Part shown: piece after piece, positions 1 through 9,346 of the stretch
Layout of the letters: every line of letters starts with the position of its first letter
Position numbering within the stretch: the first letter of the stretch is position 1
Origin: Cyclobacterium sp. SYSU L10401
GTDB lineage: Bacteria; Bacteroidota; Bacteroidia; Cytophagales; Cyclobacteriaceae
Assembly: GCF_010993705.1 (NCBI RefSeq)
Contig: NZ_WOFO01000005.1
Coordinates: 1 to 64,000 of the forward strand
Length of the DNA: 64,000 nt
Reading direction: 5' to 3'
Program-made: the position numbers and the translations under genes
The notes under the pieces: model-generated
The model's database searches: none
What the model was told of the DNA's origin: nothing
Seen by the model: the letters and a program-made list of their open reading frames with translations, nothing else

Positions 1-735
1 GGGATTGATCACACAGTTGTAGTGTTGGGCGAATTCCTTGAGTGAACGGTTGATATCGGGTTCATATTTGCTGGCACGGGTCACGGCAGACTTCAGGTTG
101 TCGGATACGATTGCCTTGGGAACTCCTCCGTAAAATGCCACAGCATGGTTCAAGCTCGGTATCAGGTCTTCCCTTTTCTGGCTCATGGTAGCCTCTACGT
201 AGGTATGCAGACTGTAGGGCAGGGTGGCCACAAAAACTTCCACCTCCCGCAGTTCTCCGGTCTCTTTGTCGACGATATGCATTTTGGTACCGGCATAATC
301 AATGAAAAGCTCCTTTCCGGGCTCATGGTCGAGCTTCATGGAACCTTTGATCTTGGCATATTTACGGTTGTAGTGTTCCATAAACTGCGTATAGCTGTAA
401 GGTTCTTTGGCCTGAAGGCTGTAGTCCCTGTAATGATACAAAAAGGTAAAGCCGGGATGGTCGCGGGCATGGTTTACTTTTTCAAAATACCCCATCAGTT
501 CATCGAACCTGGGGTTTTTGATGGTGGTATGAGAGGGAAAAAGCTCCGCAAGGGATCCGGTTTCGAATTCCAACAACTCCTGAAGGCTGTATTCGCAGGC
601 CTTGAAAAGCTTCATGTAGGCATTGACGGTATTACGGGATATACCCAGGGTTTTCCCAATTTTGCGGTTACTGTCCCCGTCAAGGTGAAGTGTGATGATT
701 TGTTTGATATCCATAGGATCAAGTTGGTTGGCCAT
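1..735 (-). CDS. istA: IS21-family transposase IstA, copy A (3' part outside window)
   Basis: DDE transposase of an IS21 element, open at the left edge so that only about the N-terminal 245 residues are present. The ATG lies at 733-735 and the reading frame is uninterrupted. An N-terminal HTH (residues about 8-35, with RNTVNAYMK) is followed by the start of the rve-type catalytic core: LFIDYAGTKM, and then SDNLKSAVTRASKYEP, which supply the first two acidic catalytic residues. It resembles the second IstA at 1019-2566 in layout but differs clearly in sequence, so they are two different IS21 elements. A matching IstB should lie beyond the left edge. Five terminal repeats lie directly upstream (783-915). 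Confidence 0.85.
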   Translation of the reverse strand, partial: MANQLDPMDIKQIITLHLDGDSNRKIGKTLGISRNTVNAYMKLFKACEYSLQELLEFETGSLAELFPSHTTIKNPRFDELMGYFEKVNHARDHPGFTFLYHYRDYSLQAKEPYSYTQFMEHYNRKYAKIKGSMKLDHEPGKELFIDYAGTKMHIVDKETGELREVEVFVATLPYSLHTYVEATMSQKREDLIPSLNHAVAFYGGVPKAIVSDNLKSAVTRASKYEPDINRSLKEFAQHYNCVINP

Positions 736-782
736 ATCGTTTTTTGATTACGATATAACCGGTTTAACATGATCTTTCAAAG

Positions 783-915
783 TGGCACTGTTCGAACCGA
801 TATGACTGGCACAAAACGAACCGTTTTAGGTCCGGACCTGCTTCAGTAAACTGGCACAGTTTAGACCGGAATCACTGGCACGCAAAAACCGGAATGGGTG
901 GCACAAGACGAACCG
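783..915. repeat. Terminal repeat array of IS21 copy A
   Basis: Five copies of a ~17-bp motif, TGGCAC-N5-7-ACCG, begin at 783, 807, 852, 875 and 899, in the same orientation. They sit between the istA start and the point where the neighbouring istB is broken. Multiple terminal repeats that bind IstA are known for IS21 elements. The outer end of the element must lie near 916-925, just past the fifth repeat; the exact terminal CA/TG could not be fixed. Confidence 0.75.
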
Positions 916-919
916 TTAT

Positions 920-967
920 ATCCAACCTCATCTGGGACATCTGGTTAAGTGCGGTGCTTTGTGTCAT
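920..967 (-). pseudogene. istB: istB 5' fragment of IS21 copy B, interrupted by copy A
   Basis: Reading the minus strand from an ATG at 967 gives MTQSTALNQMSQMRLD, which looks like the usual IstB N-terminus (an AAA+ helper ATPase for transposition). After about 16 codons the sequence runs into the terminal repeats of IS21 copy A, and no further IstB sequence follows. The start lies 51 bp downstream of the copy B istA stop, as expected for an istA-istB pair. Copy A therefore appears to have inserted into istB of copy B and inactivated it. The fragment is short, so this rests on position as much as on sequence. Confidence 0.6.
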
Positions 968-1018
968 TTTGCGTGTTTGTTTTATGTGAAAATTATTGTC
1001 GTTGCTTATCGGTTTCCT

Positions 1019-2566
1019 TTATTTAAAATTTTCGCTTCCCCTTATATTGGCATGTTTTATCTCCTTTTGGGGAGTCTGTTCCTCCTGGAGCGGCAGGGTG
1101 TCCAAACCGCTCCTGAGAATCCGTGTAATCACGGAATAGTTGAAGATATCATATCCTGTGGCTCTGCGGACTGCGTTTATAAGCCTTTCCCTTCCGGCCT
1201 TCCTGTCATAACCTAATATGCCCAGACAGCTTTTATAGGCCTGCTCGGGATAGGTATAACTTTCCAGGATCACCCTGATGTAGTTGTGGACGTCGGGATC
1301 TACCCCCTTGGCCCAATCAAGGAAAAAATCGGGGTTCCAGTCACTGACGAACCTGTGTGAAGAGGGCATGTGTTCCTTCACGGTGGTATATTTGCTTCCC
1401 CCGGTGCTGCGTTTATGGTAGGCGATCCTTTCGTTGTTGTAATACACCGATACATGGCTTTGGGAATAGGCTATTTTAACTTTTTTGCCGATAAACCTGA
1501 ACGGTACCGAATAATAGTGATTGCCCTCCTTGAGATGTATATGGCAAAACTTCGGTACGGTGGCCTGCTTATATTCTTTAAGCTCATATCTTTCCGTGGC
1601 AAGCGGCTTCAGTGCGGCTTTCTCTTCGGTATCGAAAAGTTCCTTTCTGCTTTCGGGCCTTCGCTGGAAGGGGGTGCTGTTGTAGACCAGGAGAAGCTCC
1701 ATGATGGCCCTGTTGAGCGATGGAAGATCATGGAAGACCCTGTTGCGCAACGGGGCGTAGATCCTGGAATAAACAATGCTTACGGCCTTCTCAACCAATG
1801 ACTTGTCCTGAGGTTTCCGGCTTCTGGCGGGAAAAACAGTACAGCCGTAATGGTTGGCAAAATCAAGGAAGTCGCTGTTTATCAATGGTTCGTACCTGTC
1901 TGCTTTTGTTACGGCACTTTTGAGATTATCGGGGACAAGGGCCTTCGGAACTCCGCCGTAGAACTGCAGTGCATTGTCGGAGGCGGATATAAAGTCCTCT
2001 TTTTTCTGTGATGGGACGGCTTCCACGTAAGTGTACTGACTGTACCCCAGGGTGGAAACATAGGTTTCAACCTCTTTTATCTCCCCGGTCACGGCATCTA
2101 CAAGGGAGAAACGATCCCCCGCATAATCGATGAAGAGCTTGTCACCAGGAATATGTTCCATGTGCATGCTGGCTTTCCTGCACGAACCCCATTGTCTGAA
2201 GTGCTCGCAAAATTGGGAATAGCTGTAACCGTCCGGATGTTTTGTTTTATACTCGCCCCAAAGGTTCCAGCGGTTTACCCCGGTCCTTTTCAACTCTTCC
2301 AGCATGTGTGGAAAAAATGCCTCCATATCAAGGAATCTGGAACCGGAGGTATGATCGGGTTCTGCAAGAAGGGCGTTTAGTTCCTCGTCTTCCATCTTCA
2401 GGAGTTCGGAATGGGAAAACCCCTTGGACTCGATCAGCTGCAGGTACTTCTTTACCGTATTACGGGCAATACCAAGGGTTTTGGAAATTGTCTGTAGGGC
2501 CATACCGTGGTCACGGTGGCGGATAATCTGTTTTAATCTACTCATCGTTATCGTCGTTCCGGCCAT
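1019..2566 (-). CDS. istA: IS21-family transposase IstA, copy B
   Basis: Full-length (515 aa) DDE transposase. N-terminal HTH near residues 10-45 (IRHRDHGMALQTISKTLGIA, then RNTVKKYLQ), then the rve catalytic core with LFIDYAGDRF (first D, ~residue 146), VPDNLKSAVTKADRYEP (second D, ~212) and KPQDKSLVEKAV (catalytic E, ~260), followed by a C-terminal beta-barrel-like region. The MAGTTITMSRL start fits other Bacteroidota IstA proteins. It should cut and join the element ends with IstB as helper, but its istB is truncated at 920-967, so this copy probably cannot move unaided. Five terminal repeats lie upstream at 2661-2804. Confidence 0.92.
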   Translation of the reverse strand: MAGTTITMSRLKQIIRHRDHGMALQTISKTLGIARNTVKKYLQLIESKGFSHSELLKMEDEELNALLAEPDHTSGSRFLDMEAFFPHMLEELKRTGVNRWNLWGEYKTKHPDGYSYSQFCEHFRQWGSCRKASMHMEHIPGDKLFIDYAGDRFSLVDAVTGEIKEVETYVSTLGYSQYTYVEAVPSQKKEDFISASDNALQFYGGVPKALVPDNLKSAVTKADRYEPLINSDFLDFANHYGCTVFPARSRKPQDKSLVEKAVSIVYSRIYAPLRNRVFHDLPSLNRAIMELLLVYNSTPFQRRPESRKELFDTEEKAALKPLATERYELKEYKQATVPKFCHIHLKEGNHYYSVPFRFIGKKVKIAYSQSHVSVYYNNERIAYHKRSTGGSKYTTVKEHMPSSHRFVSDWNPDFFLDWAKGVDPDVHNYIRVILESYTYPEQAYKSCLGILGYDRKAGRERLINAVRRATGYDIFNYSVITRILRSGLDTLPLQEEQTPQKEIKHANIRGSENFK

Positions 2567-2660
2567 ACTTTACAGTTAAAATGAACCGCAAAGCAAACGA
2601 TAACTGAACAAATCCAATGGTCAGTACTGCCGTTCTGTCTATGTTGACCACCAAGAAGCG

Positions 2661-2804
2661 GTGGTCAGAATGGCCGGAATGGCAGTGGTCAACATCACCG
2701 GAAAAGGACCTTGGAAATCTTGATTATCCCCTAAATAGAGGTGGTCACGATCGCCGGAAAAAGGTGGTCAGCATCATAGGAACAGGTGGTCAAGATGAAT
2801 AGGA
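2661..2804. repeat. Terminal repeat array of IS21 copy B
   Basis: Five copies of an ~18-bp motif, GTGGTCA-NNAT-NNN-(C/T)(C/A)GGA, begin at 2661, 2685, 2741, 2764 and 2786. A partial inverted copy (TTGACCACC) is at about 2644. The spacing pattern (two close, a wider gap, then three at 22-23 bp) matches that of the unrelated-sequence array in IS21 copy A. The element probably ends just after the last copy (near 2805-2811), where IS3-like coding sequence begins. Confidence 0.7.
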
Positions 2805-2807
2805 ATC

Positions 2808-3049
2808 TACAGTTAATGGAAAAGCCACTTTGACTCCTGAACAGAAATAGATCACCCAATTAAAGAAAGCACTGAAAGAGGCTGAGATAGAACGTGACAT
2901 CCTAAAAAAGGCCGTCGGCATCTTCTCCAAGAGCGACAACAAATATTCCCGTTCATGAAAGACCATCAACATGAATTTACTGTCGGGAAGATGTGTGAGA
3001 TCGTTGAAGTATCACGGAGAGGCTATTATAACTGGTTAAACAGAACTGT
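2808..3049 (+). pseudogene. IS3-family transposase remnant (end of OrfA, start of OrfB)
   Basis: In one plus frame the sequence reads an IS3 OrfA C-terminus: LTPEQK, a TAG stop, then ITQLKKALKEAEIERDILKK (the leucine-zipper segment), ending in a stop near 2958. An OrfB-like start follows at 2955 (MKDHQHEFTVGKMCEIV, then SRRGYYNWL) and breaks off near 3045. The 5' part of OrfA and nearly all of OrfB are missing. IS21 copy B ends exactly where OrfA is cut, so it probably inserted into or next to this element. Confidence 0.75.
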
Positions 3050-3256
3050 CAGATTTTATCGTTGCTTTTTCACTTAAAGACATACCCCTTAAGTACCTTT
3101 TCTTAAAGTGTTTTTATTCTGGTCGGTATGTAATGGTTTGCGCTGTTTGCCTCCTACTTATTTATAGTGTTGATTTATTCGGGTAGGCTGGTCACCTCAC
3201 TCCCCAAAATTAGCCCCTTCATTTTACATTACCTATAAATTTAGGATTTGAGTCAA

Positions 3257-3676
3257 TTATTGGCGGTTTAAAACCTCATCCCAAAAATTTTGACATTTTA
3301 CAGGATGTTCATCCATCCGATCCCAAACTAATATTGCTTTATCATTTATTTTATCATATGCAATTATAAAATCATGGTCAACAAATTCTCTTTTATTTTC
3401 ATGAAACATTGTAGCTAAATAGCTTGCGTAAAGTTGAATATTATCATAGTGCTTATATTTTGGGTATCCATCATTTTTGCAGGTAAATATCATGTATTGT
3501 TGAAAATCTTTTGACAATTCATTTTTTCTAAATTCTTCGGATATAGTTAAAAAATTTCTATCGCTTTTTAACCAATCCAACCAATTAAAAATCAGATCTA
3601 CAGTTCCTCCATCAACATGATTAAATTTAAGAGTAATATCTTTTCCAATTTGCTTTAAAAATAAATCTTTATTCAT
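3257..3676 (-). CDS. Hypothetical protein
   Basis: A 139-residue protein from the ATG at 3676; an upstream ATG at 3742 would add 22 hydrophobic, poorly coding residues, so I prefer the internal start. It is soluble, has no signal peptide or membrane segment, and is rich in aromatic and charged residues (LIFNWLDWLK, VDHDFIIAYDKIND, ILVWDRMDEHPVK). I do not recognise the family. It stands alone between the insertion sequences and the McrBC operon, AT-rich like its neighbours. Confidence 0.6.
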   Translation of the reverse strand: MNKDLFLKQIGKDITLKFNHVDGGTVDLIFNWLDWLKSDRNFLTISEEFRKNELSKDFQQYMIFTCKNDGYPKYKHYDNIQLYASYLATMFHENKREFVDHDFIIAYDKINDKAILVWDRMDEHPVKCQNFWDEVLNRQ

Positions 3677-4030
3677 TTTAGTACGCTTTAAAATTAATAG
3701 ATTGGTTAAACAATATATAATAAATCCATTTTCTATCATCACTCTAATTGGATTTCAACCAAGGATTCAAAAAAACAATTTAGCGTTAAATTTTTAAATT
3801 ATTCTCACGCTTCAGTTAAGGTTATTTCCTGTCATTGTTTTAATCTCATTTTCAAAAATCTCGATATCATTTTACAAATTTATCCTCCAAAACTGCAAAT
3901 AATAAGCTTCGATCAGATCTAGAAAATGAATGAATTTTACCTTAGCCTGGTAAAAAAAATTAACGGGGTGAAATTATAACTAAAACTATTTTTGACCTAA
4001 CCGCTTATCACTTTATTTTAAAAAACAATT
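3677..4030. other. Non-coding spacer, nothing recognised
   Basis: AT-rich stretch between the hypothetical gene and the mcrC stop codon. I see no tRNA-like fold, no repeat shared with the rest of the window and no clear terminator. Confidence 0.4.
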
Positions 4031-5347
4031 CTACACCGGCGTAGTCAGTTGGGGTAATTTCACCCCCACTTTCCAAGCCTTCTCATACTGTTCCACCTCC
4101 AACTGATGAAGGTTGTTTATTTCCATACTCTCTGAATTCTGATTAGGAAAAACAATCACACATTCCAGTAATTTATTAGGGTCCCTTACCCCTGCTTTTT
4201 CCCGGATAGCCTTACTCCTTGCATAGCCACTCACCTGCCGGATATCATTATGCAAACCCTGATGGCTTTTACCAATATATTGGGGCTTGTATTTGGCATC
4301 TATGATTTTTACATCCGTTCCATCCACGTACAAAAAATCCAACTCGTTTCCATACGTCCTCTGGTGGTAGGCTATTTTGGAGCCATATTCATCCTTCAAC
4401 TTCCCCAACACATACAACTCAAACAGCTTACTCATATCAATCCAATAAGGAGGAGTTAAAATGGTTTCCTGTTCTTGGATTGTATGGAGATTATAGCTAA
4501 AGCGCTGAAGGATCAGCCGGGCCAGTTCGATGGCCTTTTCGTAGTTTTTGTAGAAAGGATTGAATTTGAAATGCTTGATTTCATAAAGCTGCACCTCTTC
4601 CGAGACGGTTTCAAAGGCAGGTTGAATAAAACAAAATGCCTCTTCAAAATAGGAGGCGGAGTCCAGCCCCTTGACGGTAGCCAAATACTTCCTGATAAAA
4701 GTCAGGGTCTTTTTTAGTAGGCGGTTTTCCAGTCCGTCCACGCCAAATTCCTCATATAAGCAATGAGTATTCAGGTTTTTACTCTTGACTAGGTTTTGCT
4801 TGATGGTCTTCGAGACCAACACTTTCCCCTTGACTTTAGCGTATAGGTTTCGCTCCACTTTGTAGTAGCTTTTCTTCAAGCCTTTGCGGACAATGTCCTT
4901 TAATTGATTCAGAAATTGGATCATGATTAGGGGCGAAATCAAATCCTGATACTTCTGCAGTGGAATCCAGGGTTGGTCAAACTTGATTTCAAATAGCTCC
5001 TGCGTATGATCGCGAACTTCCGGTTCTTCAAGTGCCTGAAACAACATCTTCAACACATCCACTCGGACGAGTTCCTCTGGGTTTTGTATACTTTCTTCTC
5101 CAGATTCCTCGTCAAATTTTGTGTTTAGCTTAGAAGCTACATAGATCCAGTGTTTGCCCTCGTGCTGGGGAATCCAGTCTGCCCCCACATAGTAAGTAGT
5201 GGAAATTGTCATTTCTTGACCAGCTACTTTGAACGCCGCGCAACTTCCGTCTGTGCGCTTTTTCTTAAACCGGATCTCCTCCGAGAATTCATCTTCGGGA
5301 AAGTCAAAGGAGTTGGTTATATGTTCACGTAGGGAATAAGGTGTCAT
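4031..5347 (-). CDS. mcrC: McrC-like nuclease subunit of type IV McrBC restriction system
   Basis: Nuclease partner of McrB; it cuts DNA carrying modified cytosines when McrB translocates with GTP. The 438-aa length is normal for McrC. The C-terminal PD-(D/E)xK core is visible as FELYVLGKL (~309), NELDFLY (D337) and IIDAKYK (D350, K352), the last two giving the D...D-x-K catalytic set. The N-terminal ~250 residues form the usual McrB-contacting and structural part. Its start overlaps the mcrB stop by 4 bp, so the two are translationally coupled. It is the last gene of the pair; no specificity subunit follows. Confidence 0.92.
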   Translation of the reverse strand: MTPYSLREHITNSFDFPEDEFSEEIRFKKKRTDGSCAAFKVAGQEMTISTTYYVGADWIPQHEGKHWIYVASKLNTKFDEESGEESIQNPEELVRVDVLKMLFQALEEPEVRDHTQELFEIKFDQPWIPLQKYQDLISPLIMIQFLNQLKDIVRKGLKKSYYKVERNLYAKVKGKVLVSKTIKQNLVKSKNLNTHCLYEEFGVDGLENRLLKKTLTFIRKYLATVKGLDSASYFEEAFCFIQPAFETVSEEVQLYEIKHFKFNPFYKNYEKAIELARLILQRFSYNLHTIQEQETILTPPYWIDMSKLFELYVLGKLKDEYGSKIAYHQRTYGNELDFLYVDGTDVKIIDAKYKPQYIGKSHQGLHNDIRQVSGYARSKAIREKAGVRDPNKLLECVIVFPNQNSESMEINNLHQLEVEQYEKAWKVGVKLPQLTTPV

Positions 5348-7341
5348 AGTTTACTCAATTCCTGAATCAGCTTTTGCACAGGGTCATTCGACTTGGTATC
5401 ATCGCTCCGCAAAATTCCATCCTTTACATATTCCTTGAGGAGTGGAAGCACTTCGTACCTCATCTTTATTTTGATCTCATCGTTTGCTTCTTGCTCTACT
5501 TTTTTATCAGTCAGAAAGTAGCTGTGCCCTATCCAAACATCCTCTGGCCTGAAGTCCGGCATTAAGGTGTCTGCTCGCTTTGGGCTAGCTTGCGTGTAGA
5601 TCACCTCTTGGTAGTTTGACACAAAGAACTTGGAGACCTTTTCAAACATTTCCTTGGCCAACGCATTCGAGATCGGGTTGATTGACGGCAATACATCTAC
5701 AAAAGCAAACCTTCTTCGAATCGCATAATCGATATGCCCCACACTGCGGTCGGCAGTGTTCATTGTCCCTATTAAATAAAGATTCCTGGGAAGGCTTAAA
5801 ATCCTACCTTCTGAGGCATCCAATTCCCCTTCATCTCTTAAAGAATACATACTTTCCACACTTGTTTCTTTAGGATTTTCGGGATCAAATCGATATTCCA
5901 GAGCATAGATCAATTCGCCCAATACAGATGGCAAATTGGCACGGTTAATCTCATCAATAATCAAAACATAATTGGAAGATTTGTTATTTAAGGCTTTTAG
6001 GGCGAATTCAGCCAAGACTTTATTAACAACCTTATATTCTGTTTTATTTTCATCAGTAGTTTCAACCACAATCCCTCTAACAAAATCCTCGTAAGTATAA
6101 GCCGGATGAAATTGTATTAGCTTTGATTCACCCTTAGAAATGAGATTTCTATTGTTATATTCCACTTCTCCCTTCAGATCAAAGTGGGTATCCATCCAAA
6201 TCATGAATTCGTAAGAAGTTACATCAACTGCAAACTCCACTTTTTTCTTTTGAAAAAAACCTTGAATAAGTAGGTTCTTTTCAATTGGACTTTTTCCACT
6301 GCTATTCACCCCAAACAAATTGAGCATATTAGTCATATATTTTTCACCATTCGCTGGAAAAAACTTATTCGGATAGTAGCTACTTAAAATTTTGATCATA
6401 TACCCCCATCCAAATGGGAACTCATCGATGCCATCTAAATTCTCTTTTGAAACTAAATCAGACAGAAATCCCCCTACAACTTTTATTCCTTCCTGAGGAG
6501 TATTTACGCCTTCAAAAGCCTTCAAACTCCTGAAATAGGTTTTGTATTCATCATCCTTTTGACTGAAGTAGATTAAGTACGTTCGGGAACTTCCAGGAGA
6601 ATACCCACCTATATTAGAAAGGCCTCTTTCAATCCACCAACAAAAATTATCTCTTCCTCCAGTTCCAATACAATAAGACTCTAAACTGATATTTCTAAGT
6701 TCTTCTTTTGGAAATTTAGATTGAAACTGGGTCAACAATCTTTCTTTTTCAAGCCTTTTTGCTTGAACATCAGGGCTACTTCCATTAAATTCCTTAAAGA
6801 AAGAATTAATTAATTCTTTTGGACTTCCAAGATCTTGCGGTACTATTAATTCTTTAGCAATTTTTTTTGCCATCCATGTCTTTCCTGTACCTGGAGGTCC
6901 TTGGAGGATAATTTGTTTTTTGTAGGTTAGTAAACTTTCAATTTTACTATTCATGAAAAGAGCCTTTAAATCAGAAAATAATTTATAAATCAAATTAAAA
7001 TATTTGCCATGGACTTCGTGGAACTGTTTTCCCTGACCACCATAGGTTTCCGATTTTAAAGAAAAATCATTGAGAAAAAAAAGATCCTCTATTTGCAATG
7101 CTTTAACGAAGTCAAAATCATCTGCTAAAGATATTTCTACCCTTTCCAAATCAGTAATACTTTTAACTTTCGCTACTGCTTCAATGGATTGCCCTTTAGT
7201 GATACATATTAAGTCACCTGAAGAAACACCATTCATCAATTCTTGAACCTCTAAACCTGCAAAAGAAATATTATATTTTTTAAAAATAGGTATTAAATCA
7301 ATTTGCTTACCCCAATTAGAACCAATTCTCCAAATTTTCAT
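5344..7341 (-). CDS. mcrB: McrB-like AAA+ GTPase with EVE/PUA-like N-terminal domain
   Basis: AAA+ motor and recognition subunit of the McrBC system. Residues 1-~105 (start MKIWRIGSNWG, then SGDLICITKG) look like an EVE/PUA-type fold that would read the modified base. Walker A is GPPGTGKT (148-155), Walker B VLIIDEINRAN (459-469), sensor 1 GTMNTADRS (525-533), and an arginine-rich RRRF follows at about 542. About 220 residues are inserted between Walker A and B (centred on DNFCWWIERGL and TYLIYF), a winged insert seen in other McrB-like proteins. It overlaps mcrC by 4 bp. The EVE-like assignment is from pattern only. Confidence 0.9.
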   Translation of the reverse strand: MKIWRIGSNWGKQIDLIPIFKKYNISFAGLEVQELMNGVSSGDLICITKGQSIEAVAKVKSITDLERVEISLADDFDFVKALQIEDLFFLNDFSLKSETYGGQGKQFHEVHGKYFNLIYKLFSDLKALFMNSKIESLLTYKKQIILQGPPGTGKTWMAKKIAKELIVPQDLGSPKELINSFFKEFNGSSPDVQAKRLEKERLLTQFQSKFPKEELRNISLESYCIGTGGRDNFCWWIERGLSNIGGYSPGSSRTYLIYFSQKDDEYKTYFRSLKAFEGVNTPQEGIKVVGGFLSDLVSKENLDGIDEFPFGWGYMIKILSSYYPNKFFPANGEKYMTNMLNLFGVNSSGKSPIEKNLLIQGFFQKKKVEFAVDVTSYEFMIWMDTHFDLKGEVEYNNRNLISKGESKLIQFHPAYTYEDFVRGIVVETTDENKTEYKVVNKVLAEFALKALNNKSSNYVLIIDEINRANLPSVLGELIYALEYRFDPENPKETSVESMYSLRDEGELDASEGRILSLPRNLYLIGTMNTADRSVGHIDYAIRRRFAFVDVLPSINPISNALAKEMFEKVSKFFVSNYQEVIYTQASPKRADTLMPDFRPEDVWIGHSYFLTDKKVEQEANDEIKIKMRYEVLPLLKEYVKDGILRSDDTKSNDPVQKLIQELSKL

Positions 7342-7425
7342 TCTTATAAAATTAATTACTAAGGTTTTGTTCTTACAGTATATTAACGATAATTGTCAAG
7401 CTATAGTGACTACACCTAAGTGGGG

Positions 7426-7869
7426 TTAAACCTGTTTGAAGTTATTTAAAAGATTTTCGTAATCATCTATATATATCGTAATATCTTTTAATTGTCTCCT
7501 AATTTCTGTTAATTTTTCTTTCAAAACCTCTAGCTCTATTTTGCTTTTAGATTCACTTATTGCCGTATCAATTAAAATATGTGAGTATACATAGGCAAAT
7601 AAATTTACCCTTTGAAACTCTTCCAATTCATTTTTGGAGTATTCTTCAAATTTCTTAAATGAATCTGAAATTACTCTCATCTTCTCCTTATCGTCAATAT
7701 TTGATGACAAATGATTTTTCGAAGAGAGTATTTTGTTATAATAATTTGAACGTTGCCCTCTACCAAAATATAAAAATCCATTCGAATGCTTTATTTCAAC
7801 ATAATCCGTATCGGTACTCCAGCCTGAGCAGCGAAACCTGTTTAAATTTACTTCTAATATTGAATTCAT
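7426..7869 (-). CDS. Hypothetical protein with C-terminal coiled coil
   Basis: 147 residues, soluble. The N-terminal 40 residues contain VEIKHSNGFLYFGRGQRSNY; the C-terminal third (ELEVLKEKLTEIRRQLKDI) should form a coiled coil. No known family recognised. It lies 84 bp upstream of mcrB on the same strand and could be co-transcribed with it. AT content is high, as in the other island genes. Confidence 0.55.
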   Translation of the reverse strand: MNSILEVNLNRFRCSGWSTDTDYVEIKHSNGFLYFGRGQRSNYYNKILSSKNHLSSNIDDKEKMRVISDSFKKFEEYSKNELEEFQRVNLFAYVYSHILIDTAISESKSKIELEVLKEKLTEIRRQLKDITIYIDDYENLLNNFKQV

Positions 7870-8077
7870 ATTTCTAAATTGATTTAATATTAATTAATAA
7901 ACTATTTATAAGTACACAATATATTATCTACTATAATACTGTCTGATCCGGGAATTACTCTATTCATCCGCGCCTAATTCATTATTCTATTCCAACTAAT
8001 TCGTAGCATTCCTATGAATTAAATATATGACCACAATATGGGTATTAAGCGCACAACTCACCTTCTAATGTTTGATA

Positions 8078-8290
8078 CTATATTATCATTTTTTGAGAAT
8101 TAATTAAGCCAACTAAAAACGAAAAAACTGGTATACAAATCATTTCCTTATGAATATTCCAAGAAGCAGAGTATTCATCCTCTACTTGATTACAAATCTC
8201 ATCCGAGGAATTTAACCCTTCTACTCCTAAAGAATTTATATCCAGTTTCTGAAAAGAACGAATAATTTGATTGATTTCTTTTTCGGTCAA
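8078..8290 (-). CDS. Small hypothetical protein
   Basis: 70 residues beginning MTEKEINQIIRSFQKLD, with an acidic middle and a hydrophobic tail (IPVFSFLVGLINSQK). No family recognised. Gaps on both sides are over 200 bp, so it may have its own promoter or be a remnant. The case for a real gene rests only on an ATG start and reasonable composition. Confidence 0.35.
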   Translation of the reverse strand: MTEKEINQIIRSFQKLDINSLGVEGLNSSDEICNQVEDEYSASWNIHKEMICIPVFSFLVGLINSQKMII

Positions 8291-8629
8291 AGTATATGCT
8301 TATTATTGAAAATTTGCTATGGAGTCATATGAAAGTCCACTAAATAATATTTAATTTAAATGCTTTTTTCAAAAGTAACATTTTTCTCTGTAAATAGAAT
8401 TTTAATTACTAAATTACTTCATTTAATATTATCATTTCTAGCATTACAAAGTATATTATATCTTATTCCGGCAATTCTTCAAAATAAAGTAATTACCTCT
8501 AAAATTAGGAGGACAGAGTACTTTTTCTGAAACTTGCATTTGACCAAATCAAATAGGTATAATCGTAATGGCTAATTCGGCCAATTAAATGTCAATATTT
8601 TTAAAGAGAGATTCTGGTTCATTAGCTAC
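8291..8629. other. Non-coding spacer downstream of the MADS-like operon
   Basis: About 340 very AT-rich bases after the PP2C gene. No gene, fold or repeat recognised. A terminator for the long upstream operon would be expected here but no convincing hairpin with a T-run was found. Confidence 0.35.
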
Positions 8630-9346
8630 CTAACGGTTTATTATTTCACTTACAATTCCTAATGAAAAGTTGTCAGTAGCTTCTGATAAAAGTCTAAGCT
8701 TTAATCGCTCAAGCAATTCGTCTGTTGTAGAGGATGATCTTAGAATATTTTCGATTTGAATGCCATCAAATAAGTCGTGAACGCCATCAGAACAAATCAG
8801 GAAAATATCTGAATTTAAGAGATCTGGAATTATCTCTATTTCGGCTTGAGATGTATTAACATTACCCTGTATTGATCTAGTTACCACATGTCTGTATTTA
8901 GAGAGTTTAATAGGGTCAACATTAGACCCTCGCTCGACTAAGTCATTAACTAAGCTGTGTGAACTTGACTCAAAGAGCAGTACTTTATCACGGAATTGAA
9001 AAATCTTCACATCACCAACCCAAAAACAAAATGCGCACGAGTCATAAATGATTATACCACCAATTGTGGCTCCCATATTACTTGAAAGGGAGGCTTTTTT
9101 TTGACGTATTGCTAAGTTGGATTTGTTGATTGCCTTCTGAATTTGAAAAGAATCAGGTTTATCAACTGTTGAAATGAAAGTGCTTATGCTTTCAGCAATA
9201 ATTTTAGCCGCCATATCACCATTTTCGTACCCACCCATTCCATCTATCACCGCAAATAAATAGCAGTTTTCAGCAAAGTGTTCTTCAAGAATTAAATCCT
9301 GATTAGTTGCTCTTCTTCCTTTATGTGAATAGGAGATAGATTTCAT
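8630..9346 (-). CDS. PP2C-family serine/threonine phosphatase, last gene of MADS-like operon
   Basis: Metal-dependent protein phosphatase that removes phosphate from Ser/Thr. All PP2C motifs are visible in 238 aa: GRRATNQD (D17), VIDGMGGYENG (D35-G36), GATIGG, WVGDVKIFQF, LICSDGVHDLF (D about 182) and TDNFSLG (D about 227). No membrane segment. The start overlaps the upstream ATPase gene by 4 bp, so it belongs to the operon. An obvious substrate is the double-kinase protein encoded three genes upstream (inference). PP2C is not one of the eight mad genes as I remember them, which makes its presence here notable. Confidence 0.88.
   Translation of the reverse strand: MKSISYSHKGRRATNQDLILEEHFAENCYLFAVIDGMGGYENGDMAAKIIAESISTFISTVDKPDSFQIQKAINKSNLAIRQKKASLSSNMGATIGGIIIYDSCAFCFWVGDVKIFQFRDKVLLFESSSHSLVNDLVERGSNVDPIKLSKYRHVVTRSIQGNVNTSQAEIEIIPDLLNSDIFLICSDGVHDLFDGIQIENILRSSSTTDELLERLKLRLLSEATDNFSLGIVSEIINR

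Noticed and set aside
145-747. Plus-strand ORF of 200 codons
   Set aside because: It lies opposite the IS21 istA frame, which has clear transposase motifs; the plus frame shows none.
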